From assembly GCF_002105155.1 (NCBI RefSeq), contig NW_019029002.1, positions 62,001 through 126,000 of the forward strand: DNA of 64,000 nucleotides, given 5' to 3'. Below, piece by piece: positions 33,214 to 46,022 of this stretch. Position 1 is the stretch's first letter. Each line of letters begins with the position of its first letter. The stretch is from Lobosporangium transversale. Its lineage: Eukaryota > Mortierellomycota > Mortierellomycetes > Mortierellales > Mortierellaceae. Below the pieces are notes generated by a model. It was given only the letters and a program-made list of their open reading frames with translations, was not told the DNA's origin and did no database searches. A program made the position numbers and the translations under genes.

Positions 33214-36200
33214 ATGCTCGAGAACGTAGTCCGGCCAGCTGAGTCTAACAAGATGGATTTTAATCCGGTGCCCAGCAACGCCATCTTGAATAAGACCTTG
33301 CCCTCAGATTACCATACAAGCGCGAGCTTTCATTGCAACCGCCCCGAAGAAAACAGTAGTGTCGGTAGCAGCTTTAATGTAAGGGTCGACGGCCACCACA
33401 CCATGAATCTAAACGATAACAAGCCATGCAATACAAGAGCAGCATATGTCACTGTTTTGACAGCAAAAAACACAACATCCACCTCCACAGAACCCACCAC
33501 ATCTATGGATAACAAAGATGGGGCTATACCCTTGCAATCAATTCAGGATGCGTACCAAAAACCTCTCTCCAAACCAAACACACTCGGATCAACGCCATCT
33601 TCCATGAGTACAGCTGTTTCAACTGAGTTCGAGCCCTCTTCCACCACAACTTCCCCAATTAGCCACATCCGGAAGTGGAGATCCGGTCTTGGAGGGTCCT
33701 CCAAGAAGCAGCAAAAGAAACGGAGCCACAGTTCCAAGGGCTCCTCGGGCAAAGCTAGAGCTATTGGGCCAATCAGCGGGCCTTTGCCTTTAACAATGCC
33801 AGCACCATTCGTATGCACGCCACTGCCTTATTCAGACGCTCCCATTATCGTCTCGCCTACCACCCTTACGAATTTGAAGGCTGCAACTTTCCTAGATATG
33901 TCATCTTCACCGACACCCTCAAAGCCAACAACATCCTGCCTAGATCTGCCAATAGGCTCTCAATCCTCTAACCCCGTCCTCTCACTGGCGTCTGTTAATG
34001 AACAGAGCGCAGCCTATTCGGACATGGAGAGCTATCGGACAAGCTGGAAGGGCCGGCTATTTTACGCTACTAGAGGTAAGAAGCTGTTACAACAGCGGTA
34101 GTACAAGGAACAGACACCCAATGGGATAAAATATCTCTAAACTTGAGCGATGACTGTTGAGTAATCAAGAGAAGAGGAAGGAGAGACAGCAGTGAAACTA
34201 TAAAATGTATCTTTGTATTTTTGACACAGCTGACACCATCAACATCGTATGCCATCTCCTATAACTCGTGCCTCACTGATAAACTCAATAAATAACTCTT
34301 CTCTTTAGATATGCTTGCCCCTTTTCAGGTCGAGCCTTTGAGTCACTTATCGGAAACAGAATCTCACCAGCTGCCAATAGATGTGTCAGATCAATCAGTT
34401 ATTGATGCGCTTCATTCAAGTGTTCAAGAGGATCGAGACCACACTGACGATAAGGATAATGAAGAGCACCAAACTCAAGACCGCAGGGATAGTGGCGAGG
34501 ATAATGATGCCACAAAGGATTTTGCATTGAGTCTATGCCAAGGGTTTGGATCAGACTTTGATTTATCTCCATCAAATTTCGACTACCAAAGCATTTGTAG
34601 GGACCAAGGAAACGATTTTCATTTGCAAACAGAGGACAACCGTGAAATAGAGAAGATACGTCCCCGGTGGTCGAGGACCCTAAAGCAAATTCGCCCAAAG
34701 TCATCATCTACCATTTCTACTTCGTCGGACTCATCCACAGAGTCAGTAGACTCTATTAACTCATCTTCATCAGCCTCATTAGGAAAATTAGGCCTATCAC
34801 AGATGTCGTCAGTCAATGGAATATCTTCTATGACAACACGAAGTGTTCCTGACGTGACTTCAAGTAGGTCTTCACCTACACCATCCACCACGCTGAAAAA
34901 GTCACGAGCGATGAGATTCTCAGCGAGTTTGACCAATCTCCTGCCTATTAGTTTGTCAAAAGATAAAGGCAGTACACCAACAATGCCGCCTGCTTCATTA
35001 CCGGTTGAGCACGAACATGATAAAAGCCAGGAGAATATTGATGAGCAATCGTCTTTAAAACCAACTAGGGCATCATATATGGATCCTAGGGCTATAACGC
35101 TCAAGCGGCTGGCCTATATCCATACACTCAAGAAATTACGTGAGCGTGAAAAACGACCTTTCCATCATGCAGTACTTCTGCATATGATGTTGCATCAACT
35201 TCGAAAGGCTGGTATTTCTGCAAGGCAATGTGACGAAATTGGGGCTTATTACACAACCCTAGAGGCAACTCAACTTTCGACGCGATGGGATATAGAGAAC
35301 ATGGCAGTGGCTTTGACAGCTGAACAGCAGCAACAGGAAGACACTTTACCAAAGCAAAAGCACCATCAGTACTTGGACGCAATGGATCATACGCAGTTAC
35401 CACAGCAACAAGCGCAAGAGTTATCATCATTGCCAAAAATGAATAGTACGAAGAAACAGAAATTGAGACATCCTTTGGTCTCTTCTAAAAACCACCTTCA
35501 GTCCAAACCACCGAACACGACTAGTGATAATGACAGCGACAGAAACGATGCTAGTAGCATGATGGGCTCCTGCCAGCATCTTCCACCTCAAGCTCCTTTA
35601 TCATCGGGATCGGTACTGTTGCCTGCAACACCATACAAAATGCCACTACATCCAACGTTGCGCATGCCAGCCCAACCGCTCATAAATCTAGACATGAAGA
35701 ATACCCCTTCTACCACAACCACCACACCTGCCTCTGTTCGGAAGGATGCAGCTATGAGAGCACCTACTTTTACACCGCCTGTTTCATCTGACTCTGAAAG
35801 CGAGGATGAAGGCGCGGATGGACTGTGTACTGAAGAGAAGTATGACGAAGGGCACGATAAAGAAGCAAATGAAGCGTTCCCGTCCACACCAAAGGTCATG
35901 ATCCCTAAACAAAAAACAAATCGAAAAGGTATACTGTATCAGCAACAGAAGCAGAGACAGCGATTCAGGCAACAACAACGGATGGGACCCCCTTCAGTCA
36001 GCTCAGCCGGCTCGACAGATTCGCAGCGCCACCACTTCCTAGTGAAGCAAGCTCAGGTTTCTATCGGGCAAGGTCAAGTATGGACACAGGCGCAGCCGGC
36101 AGGGGCTAGGCCGCCTTTCACAACATCAGCTTACACGCCCATGTCAAGCAATCGATTAGGACCCATGAGCTGGTATCCAGTAGGACCTTCTAGTGCTGAG

Positions 36201-36791
36201 AGGCAGATGATAATCGCCACTTCTAACTATTGGGTAGGACCCCAGATGGTGATGGGAGCGTATCCTTATGGTGGCCCCTTCCAACCCCCCTTGATGATGC
36301 CCTCTGGAGTTAGCAGTATGAATAGCACTGGCTTCGCCACTGGGCCTCTCATGGCACCATCAGCACCGCTCTTCCAAACTTCGTTCCAAAACACAATGTC
36401 GCTATATAATTCTCCCTCATCAGTTATGAGTCATATCTCAAGTCCAATGCCATACCTCTCTGCTAACGCACATGCGTTTAGTAGCCCCAGCTATTTGTCC
36501 CCAAGCGCAGCCAAGGTCCCTTCGACGTCAGTGTACACGGGCTCCCATACCTTAGAGACTCAGACGAGCATCGAAAATTATCGACAGCAACTACAGCTGC
36601 AAGCAAACACCAACCATGGCATCAGCAGCATGCATAGTACTCTCAAGCATGGCCATCCTTCTAGGAAAACTAAAACCCTGCCTTCGCCTCCTCCATCGCC
36701 GAGGATCAACCCGAGTAATTATAGTAGCGATGTAAAGAACAAAAGCAGAAGCAGACTGTCAGAAGAAGACGTGCCACTAGCATTATTGTAA
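33214..36791 (+). CDS. Orphan low-complexity protein, 1114 residues, 2 exons
   Basis: Exons 33214-34075 and 34309-36791 join through a canonical GTAAGA...TTTAG intron in phase 1. The family is not recognised. Most of the protein is Ser/Thr/Pro-rich and probably disordered, with Gln-rich patches (residues about 625-650 and 830-850). The one block that looks folded is at about residues 545-620: DPRAITLKRLAYIHTLKKLR, then KRPFHHAVLLHMMLHQLRKA, predicted helical. Towards the end there is an aromatic/Met/Pro-rich part (PMSWYPVGPSS, GAYPYGGPFQPP) and a Pro-rich SH3-type site (PSPPPSPRINPSN). A basic Lys/Ser stretch near residue 185 (SSKKQQKKRSHSSKGSSG) could be a nuclear signal. A regulatory or scaffold role is a guess. 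Confidence 0.75.
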
Positions 36792-37002
36792 AGAGTGAGC
36801 TCCCGCCTGGCTGCTTAAGTGTATGTGAATGGGTCTTTACTTTTTATCACTATACCCATTTAACATTGTAATATTTCTTAATCCAACAATATGACTACCG
36901 TTAATATTCTTGTTTCCTTAATATCGTAATTCCTTAATCTTCCTTAATAAAATCAGCCACTCAATGTGCAAGGATCCTCTTGAAATGATGCAGAGGAGAT
37001 AT

Positions 37003-39454
37003 TTAAATTGACACTGCTTCACGCTTCAACCATTCTAGTGCCAGCTCACCTTCCTTCAAGAATGGTGACACCTTTTTTAAGCACTCTGATTGATACTGGT
37101 TGATCCACTGGATCTCATCCCTGGAAAGCAGGGACCTCTCAATCAACCGAGTCTGGATTGGTACAAATGTAATATGCTCGAACCCGTAGTATCGCTTGTT
37201 ATCGAACCGATGTCTTGTCTTAACTTCACGGACTATAAGCACATTCTCAATCCTGATCCCAAATTCCCCATCTTCATAGTATCCAGGCTCATTTGTCAGG
37301 ATCATGCCAGGGGCTAGTGGGACTTCATTAAAAGCAAGGCGAGCTCCGCATCCATGAGGACCCTCATGGACGTTCAAGAATGCACCTACACCATGCCCAG
37401 TCCCGTGGCGGAAATCCAATCCATCGGACCAAAGTGCACGTCGTGATAAAATGTCCAGTAGGTAGCCCGTGGTACCTTCTGGGAAGATACAAGTGTCGAT
37501 GGCGATATGACCCTGGAGTACACGTGTGAAGCAGCGCTTCTCATGGGCAGAGGGAGTTCTAAAGTGCAGCGTGCGAGTAACGTCGGTTGTGCCGTCAACA
37601 TATTGACCACCAGAATCACAGAGGTAAACAAGGTTTGGGTCGATGATCGACGCGGTAGGTTTCTCAGGTTTATAGTGTATGATGGCGCCGTTGGGTCCTG
37701 TTGAAGAGATTGTGTCAAAAGAAGGGCCAACATATCCCTTCTGTTCACTATAAAATATTAGCATTATATATATATATCATAATCATAGTATAGTTAATTG
37801 AGCTTGATATTTATAAGGCAACAAAAGTTAAAGCGAAATCGAGACCCTACTCTCAATAGTAAGTACGATATTTTTCTTACATTCGAAACTGCTGCAAACG
37901 CTCTGCTCCATCAGCTTCGTCTAATATGACGCCTTGCTCTAGCTGCTTCTCTAGCCATGCGAAATACCTAATCACAGCCGCTGCATCTCGAAGGTGACAT
38001 TGACGCATGCCCTCCAGCTCTGTCTTATTCTTGATAGCTTTAGCGTCCATAATAGGAGATCTGTCTATGATGATGTTTTCCTTGCCCAGTGCTGTTGCTA
38101 TTGCCAGATTGGTCCTTACGCCCAGCAACATCTTTTGGTTGTTGGCTTTTAGTTGTTTAGATAGCTTTTTCAGATCTGCATAAACAGCATCATAGGGACA
38201 GATCTGAACATGATCTCCTAAATGATCCCGCACTTCGTTGGAAACAGATCGATCTTGCAAGTATAGTCGTATATTGTCTTGAGAAATGATCGTAAAGGCA
38301 AAAAATACAGGGTTGCAATGGACATCTGAACCACGCATATTAAATAACCATGCTATTTCATCCAAGCCTGATATTACACATCCTACAACACCTCTTTTTT
38401 TGAGCTGTTGACGCAATTGAAGAATTTTCTCGGAATGATTACGACCAGTAGTCGCGGTCGTGAGGGTCATAAGCTTACGAGCGGGGCGTGAAGGGCGATC
38501 TTCTCTGATAAGATCAACAAGGTTAGGAACTGAGACTAAGGTCGAACCCACTTTAGGCAGTTCCACTTCAAGCATTGCTGCATCGGCTGATCGATAGTAT
38601 TAGTAAAAATAATAACTGTCATTGTTAGCATTGGTAATCATTTTGAGCAATAGGTTAACAAAGGATATGCTTACCAGCTGTAAAAACTAGAGGATCAATG
38701 CCTATCCTTGAACCAGCCGGGATGTTCTAAATGATGAATGAAAAACAACGTCAATATCAACTATCCTGTTGACCATTACAATCTGCTTTAAAGATTACCA
38801 GTCTTCGGCCCCCCCTCCCCCCCCCCCTTTTTTTTTTTTTTTTTTTCCTATTTTATTCACCTTGACAAGATATTCTTGCCACGTTGGGACATTAGGAAGA
38901 CCAGCTTTCATTAACTTCCAGTTAGAATCCAACTGCTGAGAAGCTTGGAGGAAGTAACGCCCATCTGTGAAGAGCACCGCAGAATCGTGTGTGATAATGG
39001 CCAAGCCCGCAGATCCCGTGAATCCAGAAATGTATGCACGTCGCTCATCGCATTCTGCAACATATTCACTCTGATGTGCATCCTCTGATGGTATTACACT
39101 ACAAATTCGTATGGATATTAATGTCAAACACACTTTTTCCCCTCCTTTCACAACTATTTAGGACAAAAAATAAAAGGATACGTACAAAGCTGTTAAGTTG
39201 TATTGAGCGCATTTCATCAATTTGCGTAGTTTTTTAACGCGGTTTGTTGTATTAGTGGCGGTAGCGGAGCTCAGACATCGCGTGAGATTTGTAGAGCTGA
39301 AAGTAGCTTTGTTAATTGCGCGTGCTGGCAAGGCATGAGATGAGCAAGAGACGCGAAGGACTCGGATAGGGGAAGTAAGTAGTCTTGGTTTAAAGAGTGC
39401 TGTGCATCGCAGTGGGGCAGTGAGCACTGCTGCAGTTCTGACTCGAAACTGCAT
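37003..39454 (-). CDS. Aminopeptidase P (Xaa-Pro aminopeptidase), 5 exons
   Basis: Exons on the minus strand: 39186-39454, 38861-39098, 38675-38726, 37881-38577 and 37003-37747; 666 residues. The enzyme removes an N-terminal residue that precedes proline, using two Mn ions. The three-domain XPNPEP1-type layout is complete: [20 protein letters not shown] and [11 protein letters not shown] in domain I, then the pita-bread domain with metal ligands in [32 protein letters not shown] and GIRIEN. The first 55 residues (from [12 protein letters not shown]) are basic and hydrophobic, so a mitochondrial form is likely. A further in-frame Met at 39481 is possible. The second intron has a remarkable homopurine tract on the sense strand. 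The gene converges with the orphan at 33214-36791, only 211 bases apart. Confidence 0.95.
38809..38848. repeat. Homopyrimidine C-then-T tract in aminopeptidase P intron
   Basis: Plus strand: C7, T, C11, then T19, then CC; on the sense (minus) strand a pure 40-base purine tract A-rich then G-rich. Mirror-symmetric purine tracts of this kind can form triplex or G-rich structures. Confidence 0.85.
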
Positions 39455-39622
39455 GGTGCTGATCGTTGTCATAATAACCATGAGCCATGAATGATCAGTT
39501 CAGGAGCACATCGTCCAATAACATTTGAGTGGCGTTTAATAATGCAGTTACAAGGCTAAAGGGTATTTTTTTTATTTAAATTTTCAGCAGCAAGCTTGAA
39601 TGCTTGTTCTTTATCAGGCTTC

Positions 39623-42600
39623 TTACACATCCCCACGGAAAAGATACATCAATTCTTGGAGCTGTGTCATATGATATCCAGATAGAAGTGAGAGAGGTTA
39701 ATGTTATGCACTTTGATCCAAGTTAGAGGGATATTACTAGAGCTTATTTTTCTAAGAAAAAAAAAAACTTACTCCAAGCTTAGCCAACTTCGGCACTGTG
39801 CCTTCACCAAGAGCCCCGTCCGCCAAAGCTTGTTTTTTAGCTTGTAATGCAAGGATCCTGTCCTCCACAGTTTCAGGGATGCATAAACGGTGAACAAATA
39901 CCTCTTTTGTTTGTCCAATACGATGCACTCGGTCAATTGCTTGGTTCTCCAGTGCTGGGTTCCACCATGGGTCCATAATCACTACACTGAATACAGAATG
40001 AAGGCTCATATTAGCAATTACAGCTCAAGATCTCATAGTTCAGAAGAAATGTAATACGACAAAATTCACCTACTGATTAGCGATTGTCAAGTTAAGCCCA
40101 AGTGATCCACATTTCAAACTGATAAGCATTAATGGTATCGTAGGGTCATTGGTCATTCTGATAATCGCTTCGTTCCTCTGCTCGGGCCTCATCGCTCCGT
40201 CATACTGATGAGAGTAGAAATGCATTTGAAAGCAGAATATACAGACATTAATATCTCACAATGGCACCCCACCAAGAAAAAAGGTTATGCCCATGTATCC
40301 AAAATATCTTACACGAAGAAACTTGATGCCCTCATCTCGCAAAGGTCTTTCCATCAAGGTGAGAAGACTTGTAAACTGTGAAAACACAATGATCTTCTCA
40401 CCTTTGGCTTGTACAGAACGTACAATCTCAATCATTTTATCGGTCTTACTGCTACTGATCCAAGTCTCTAACTCTTCAGGGACTGGAATAGGTGGAAGTA
40501 TATCCGGATGTCTGCTACTTTCATCATCCGATGCCTTGCCCTTTCCTTTTGGATCTTCAGCTTCAGCTACAGGAGTGGGATTAAAGCGGGCATTGAAATC
40601 TGCCACCGAGATCAAGTTCTCAATAGGAGCCAGTCTACGACATTCTGGACACCTGCGCTCCTCTTCATCATGACGAGACAAATGGGCTATGGATAACACA
40701 ATTACTAAGTATTAGTCAAGCCTAAAGGTGAGCTATAGTCGACGACTTCGCCGTATCAGAAAACATACCTGTGATACATGCACGGCAGTAGATATGGCCA
40801 CAGCCACTAAGGATAACGCTTTCTTCGCCCACATCCATGCAAATTGGACATTCTATAGCATCTAGACCTCGTTCTATCAGTCGACGACGGATATCCTTCA
40901 AAAGGCCGTCAAGAAGGCGATCTGTATGCGCTCTCTTGTCTTGTGGAGTTTTATCATCCATGGCCTTTTCAAAGTCATTAATTAAATGGGGATGACAGCA
41001 AGCTTGACGGAGCCGCAACAAAAGAACCAGGATCTGGTAAGCATGACAGCATGACATGTGGAAAAACAAGTTGAATCAGTTATCATAAAACTGAAAGCGC
41101 TGAATAGAACTGAAACTTTAAACTGTGGGTCAAATCACTTACATTGGAATAGTTTTTCATCACAGTTCCTGCTTTCACATAGGCATTAAACCTCTCTCTT
41201 GTTCTTGTCTCTAATGCAACATAGAAGGCTCGTTCATCATCAGAGAAAAGAGTGGGCACTCTCTGGACATTCCGAGCCGGAAGGTTTAAGATCGGTTTAC
41301 CATCCACCATGGATGCTTTTGTCCTCCTCAAACAGACAGCTTTCAAGAGAGCTTGGACGCGCTGCATTGCGCGGCCATACTGGCGCTGCTTCTTCATCGG
41401 CGTTGATATCTTGTTACGGAACTCCTCCCAGTCACAATACGGTTTAACTCCTAGGAAGCGGATAAGCGAATAAAGCTCATCGATGTTGTTTTGAATCGGT
41501 GTTCCTAAAATATGTATAATAATTTGCATAAATTAGTCTTCTTAGGTAGATTCTGATTTGATGAAGTCGAGGAATCCTAGATTACCTGTTAAACACCACC
41601 GGTAGGTGGCAGCAACTGCAGTACAGGCTTTCGAACTTTTGGTATGCTTGTTTTTGATCACATGGGCTTCATCGATGATAACACGATGAAAATGACCTTT
41701 GAATAGAGTTCCAATGGCTCTGCATTTGTTTGGATTTGGCTCTTTATTACCAAATTCGTTAGCTAGCGTCGTAATAGTTGTTATGATAACTAATCCACCA
41801 TCCACCAGATTAAGAACAAGTTAATCTATATTCACAAACAAGTTTTCTCACCAGTATCAGGGACTGCATCCATAGTCCTTACCATCATAGCGTCTCAAAA
41901 ATTCTGGGTCATAAAACTTTCCATTCCCATGATATACGTGGACTTTCAATAAGCCTGGTTGTGTTTTGGTCCTAATCTCTTCTGCCCACTGATACATCAA
42001 GGCCACGGGCGCAACAACTAAAGTAGCCTTCGTTTTGACAAGTTTTGATGGTGGAGGGGGCTCATGGTATATTGTACGGTCATCCCAAATTACTGGGTCA
42101 TCAATTGGATCGCAGGGCCGTGAGACGATTAGCGCCATCGCTTGAATAGTCTTACCTAAGCCCTATAAACAATCAAAAGGGTAAGTTAATACATCACCAG
42201 AAGCCAGACTTTAAAGCATTTTTTTCCTTCCTTCCAAGCGTCCTTTCGACATTAGCTAAATCTGAAACCTTACCATATCATCGCCAAGTATGCCACCACG
42301 ATTGGTTCCACTTTCCATTTTCTGTAGCCATGTCAGGCCAATCTTTTGATGCTCTAAGAGAGCAATATGAAAAGCCATGCCTTCAGGTGTCCCTGATCGA
42401 TCTTGTGGGGCAACTTCTTCTTCCGTTGCCTCAATATTCGTTAGCAACTCACGAAGCTCCTGCTCAGTCTGTGTAGTTGTCAAATTACGGTTAAAGTCGG
42501 GCTGTGGATATGAATATAGTTGGTTATGCATCCATTGGTTATATTTGCTATATCCATATAATCCATGATCATCCTCATCTTCATCTTCATCATCGTTGTC

Positions 42601-44004
42601 TTCCTCTTCATCAGGACCATCATACCAGCGCCGTTGCAGATCCTGATAATTAATGAAGACATTCGCAGCCCAGCTTGAGCTTGAACTCGAGCTGGGGCCG
42701 GTATACCAGGAATTACTTCCATATACAGGTATACACTCGTCATCTGAACTGGAGATATCATAAACCTGTTTTGTTAAGTCGATTGTTGGTTTAGTAAGAT
42801 CAATAGACGGTTGTTTCCCCCCTATCTCCTCTTGCTGTTTCTTGTTACTTCCTGCAGCTGATGCTAAATATTCAAATACCAATATATGATCAATATATTT
42901 CCTTGTCGGCTCGAAACTGTCTCCCTGGACCATGATTGTAGACATATATGACCTATAATTACCTAAAATTGCAGCGGCATGACTTTGGAGCGCAGTTTGT
43001 TCCACTCGACTAAAAGGGATTGCAGATATGGAGGCGGGATTGGTTACAGAGGCAGATGTCGTTTCCTCAAAGTTAGAAAATCCAGATGGGGCGCTGGGCT
43101 TTGATATGTCTTCACCTGGATCCCTCTTTTGTCGCTTCTCAAATATGGGGAAAAGTGGGCCTGCATTAGAAACTGTATGACTGTTATTTGCGCTCGACGA
43201 TTCGCCTTTTTGGGGAGATGTTATAAGATTGAAAGTAGCGGAATCCGATTTTGCAAACATCTTCGCCATTTCTGCATCTTCTTGCTCCTGGCGAGCTCGA
43301 TCAAGGGATGATTGAGAGATTGTATTATAATTTAAAATGTTAGATGACAAAGCTGGAAGACTGGACAAAGCGGAATTCTGATTTATAGCTTGATATTCTT
43401 CCTCTTGAATAGATCTTGCGAATGCTTCATCTTCTTCCTCACGCCGGCGCTTCAAGGCTGCCAAGCGCTGCTCCATCTGCTCTTGCTCCCGTAAAAGCGC
43501 CTCAAGGTCCATATCGCCCTCTCCTGCATCAGCTAATGCAGAACAAATACTCTCTACTTCTTGCTTGACGAGAGCAGCCTCGACAGTACTAGAACTAGAG
43601 CTAGAGCTAGAACTAGAGTCGTTGGAGTAAGAAGGAATCTCTGATAGTATTGGTGGCGTTTTCAGTCTAGAGGATCCTTCCTTGATCACGGTGAGATTAT
43701 TAATACTTGGTGAAGGTGATTGAGTACGGCCAGGGCTATCGATTGATGGCAGCTGAGATGATTCAGACGTACTGGAGGCGCCTTCCCGCTTGATGACTTC
43801 TTTATCATGTTCGCTATCGTTGCTATCGCCATTGTCGCCGTCTTCGTCGTCATGGATTCCCAATGCTTGTGCCAGCTGTAATTCAATTGCGTGGATTTCA
43901 TCTTTTAGAGCAGCCTTACGCTTGGGAGTATTAACTAGTGAATTGCTCTCTAGTTGCTGCATACAAATATTCAGTCTGTTTTTCAAGGCATCGAGATCAG
44001 TCAT
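39623..44004 (-). CDS. Uls1/Ris1-like SNF2 helicase with RING and SUMO-interaction motifs, 9 exons
   Basis: Exons on the minus strand: 42274-44004, 41883-42162, 41586-41789, 41143-41504, 40769-41033, 40313-40686, 40074-40204, 39773-39986 and 39623-39661; 1199 residues. The N-terminal 570 residues are acidic and Ser-rich and include tandem hydrophobic-DLT motifs (SIDLTKPTIDLTK, then VYDISSSDDE, about 395-415) that look like SUMO-interaction motifs. The SNF2 ATPase has DDMGLGKT, IIDEAH and LTGTPIQNN. A RING finger is inserted between the lobes (CPICMDVGEE, CGHIYCRAC, CPECRR), and the second lobe ends DPWWNPALENQ and RVHRIGQT. RING-in-SNF2 occurs in Rad5, Rad16 and Uls1; SIMs and no HIRAN domain favour Uls1/Ris1, a SUMO-targeted ubiquitin ligase and chromatin translocase. 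All splice sites are GT-AG. The last exon encodes only 12 residues (LQELMYLFRG...). Confidence 0.92.
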
Positions 44005-44187
44005 GGCGTGTGATGGTCGAAGAATGTGAAAGAGACAAGGAACAATTTTTTTCTATTGTTCCAAAAAAGGGACAACTTGTACCTGTCTTCATTTGGTTAT
44101 TTTGGAGCCAATAAGTTTGCTTGTTACAAGCGGCAGAATTCATCCAATCAATTTAATCATAACATATACTTGTGGTTAAAAGGACAT

Positions 44188-44294
44188 GATTTATGCAATT
44201 TGAACAAGCAGATGGCGAAGCTTTTTTTATTTTTTAAAAGCAGTATGCAGGTAAGGAGGGATACGATTTATTCGATTGAACTAGCAGATGGCGA

Positions 44295-44330
<36 letters not shown>
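44188..44330. repeat. Tandem 33-bp repeat and T34 tract downstream of Doa1
   Basis: Copies 44188-44220 and 44265-44296 share GCAGATGGCGAAG and most of the preceding bases (about 28 of 33), and each is followed by a T run. The second run is T34 (44297-44330) and touches the stop codon of Doa1, so on the sense strand the TGA is followed directly by A34. Confidence 0.75.
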
Positions 44331-44331
<1 letters not shown>

Positions 44332-45990
44332 CAGTCCAAGAACTTGATAATTTCATCTAAAGCAATACCCAGGCAAGCAAGTAAAATGACGATGAGCGAA
44401 AACATAAGGGCAATAAAATAAAAGAAATAGAATACATCGGCCCAAATACTTACTGACAACGCCTCCTGTGGCGATTCTCTCTGAAGCGGGCCTCGATAGA
44501 ACGGCTGACTGAAGTATGCTCTTCACGCCAGAGATGGCAGCAAACTCTCTGACCCCTTCATGACCAAATATCAGATTACCAAGAGCGACGAGCAGACGAT
44601 GCTGGACCTGTTGCTCTCGTTCTTTTTCCAGGATCTTACTTAGAGCGTCCATATATCGGATCGCTATGGTGTCATCATCTCGCTTCAGGAGCAGTGTCGA
44701 GTAGCTCATGTACACTGTAGCAACCGCCAACTTGAGATTCTTGTTTGAGCTCTGCCAAACAGCATCAGCTTCCATAAACTCAAGAACAGTTGAAATATCA
44801 TCCATGGCTGCCTTCTTGCCCTGTTCCGTTTCACAAAAGTTGACGACAAGGCGAGAAACAAGCATGAAGCTAGTCTCATCTGTCCTTGACGCTGTCAAAA
44901 GTGTTTTGAGCAGATCAGGTGTCTCAGCTGGACTAGGCGAGTAAAGAGCCAACAGCCTTAGCAAGTCCAACGCCGGAAAGCGTGATGCTTTAGGCCAGTT
45001 GTTGAAAATCTTTAAGAGAAGGGTTACGTACTCTGGCTGTGGCAACGGTTGTTTCGGCGGTGCTCCAAGAAATTTGAAAAGTGAATCCAATTGAGTCAAC
45101 TCTGTATCATCAAGAGCTACGCCTGATGACGCTAACTCTGTGTTCAGCTGCATAACTTTCTTGTGGATGGCAGGCAGATTGGCATCCTTGAAAGGCACAT
45201 TTGTTAGCTAATAATGATATTGACGTCGGTGATCACAGCATATTAATATTAATAAGTAAATTATAAAGAAGATATTATACTGTGTAAGCAGATCATCCAA
45301 TAATGTTGTAATTCAATTCATCACAAGCTGAAATACCTGAGGGATGAGCCTTTTAACGGCAGTCTGGGGCTTTGAAACATCGTTACCCCATGGATTGTAC
45401 TAAATATGAGTGATGAATGCGCACATTGGTGAGATGTACATTCAGAATTTTTAACATCTTGCCAAAAGTAACATTCCTCAAGCAACCTACTGATCCTAGA
45501 GAGGATGATGCCGTGTTTTGTTCAGGCCTATATCGTGAGCCTCCTATAAAAACAATAGTGTTAGACAGAAGGTGCCAAAAGAACATATTTCTAAAAAGAC
45601 AAACCTTTCTCCATGGGAAATAAAAAAAAAATTCATACCAGTCAATGGGTCTCCAGTAACTGCAACTTCACCCTGTGACACTGCCCGAGCGTTCTTGGTA
45701 ATGAAATCTGCAACTTGATCCAAATAAACTTGAGGAAGTTCATGTTTAACCAAGAATGCTTGCGCAGCAGTGTAAGGATTTTCTGTAACATTGAAAGGTA
45801 GCTTCAGGGTAGGGAGCCCCTCTCCTACATCAATATCAAATACATGATCATATTCAATCCCATCAAAAAGCTGTTTCCTGGTCTGTCCAACGGCATCGAC
45901 GACTTCTCCGATCTTCGACCATGATTGCTCAGCATTCGACCACTAAACCGGAATAGGACAGTTAGTGATGTGTTCAAATCAGTGCTCAGG

Positions 45991-46022
<32 letters not shown>

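Noticed and set aside
34311-36791. 826-codon frame as a separate gene
   Set aside because: It is exon 2 of the gene starting at 33214: a GTAAGA donor at 34076 and a TTTAG acceptor at 34308 join the two frames in phase.
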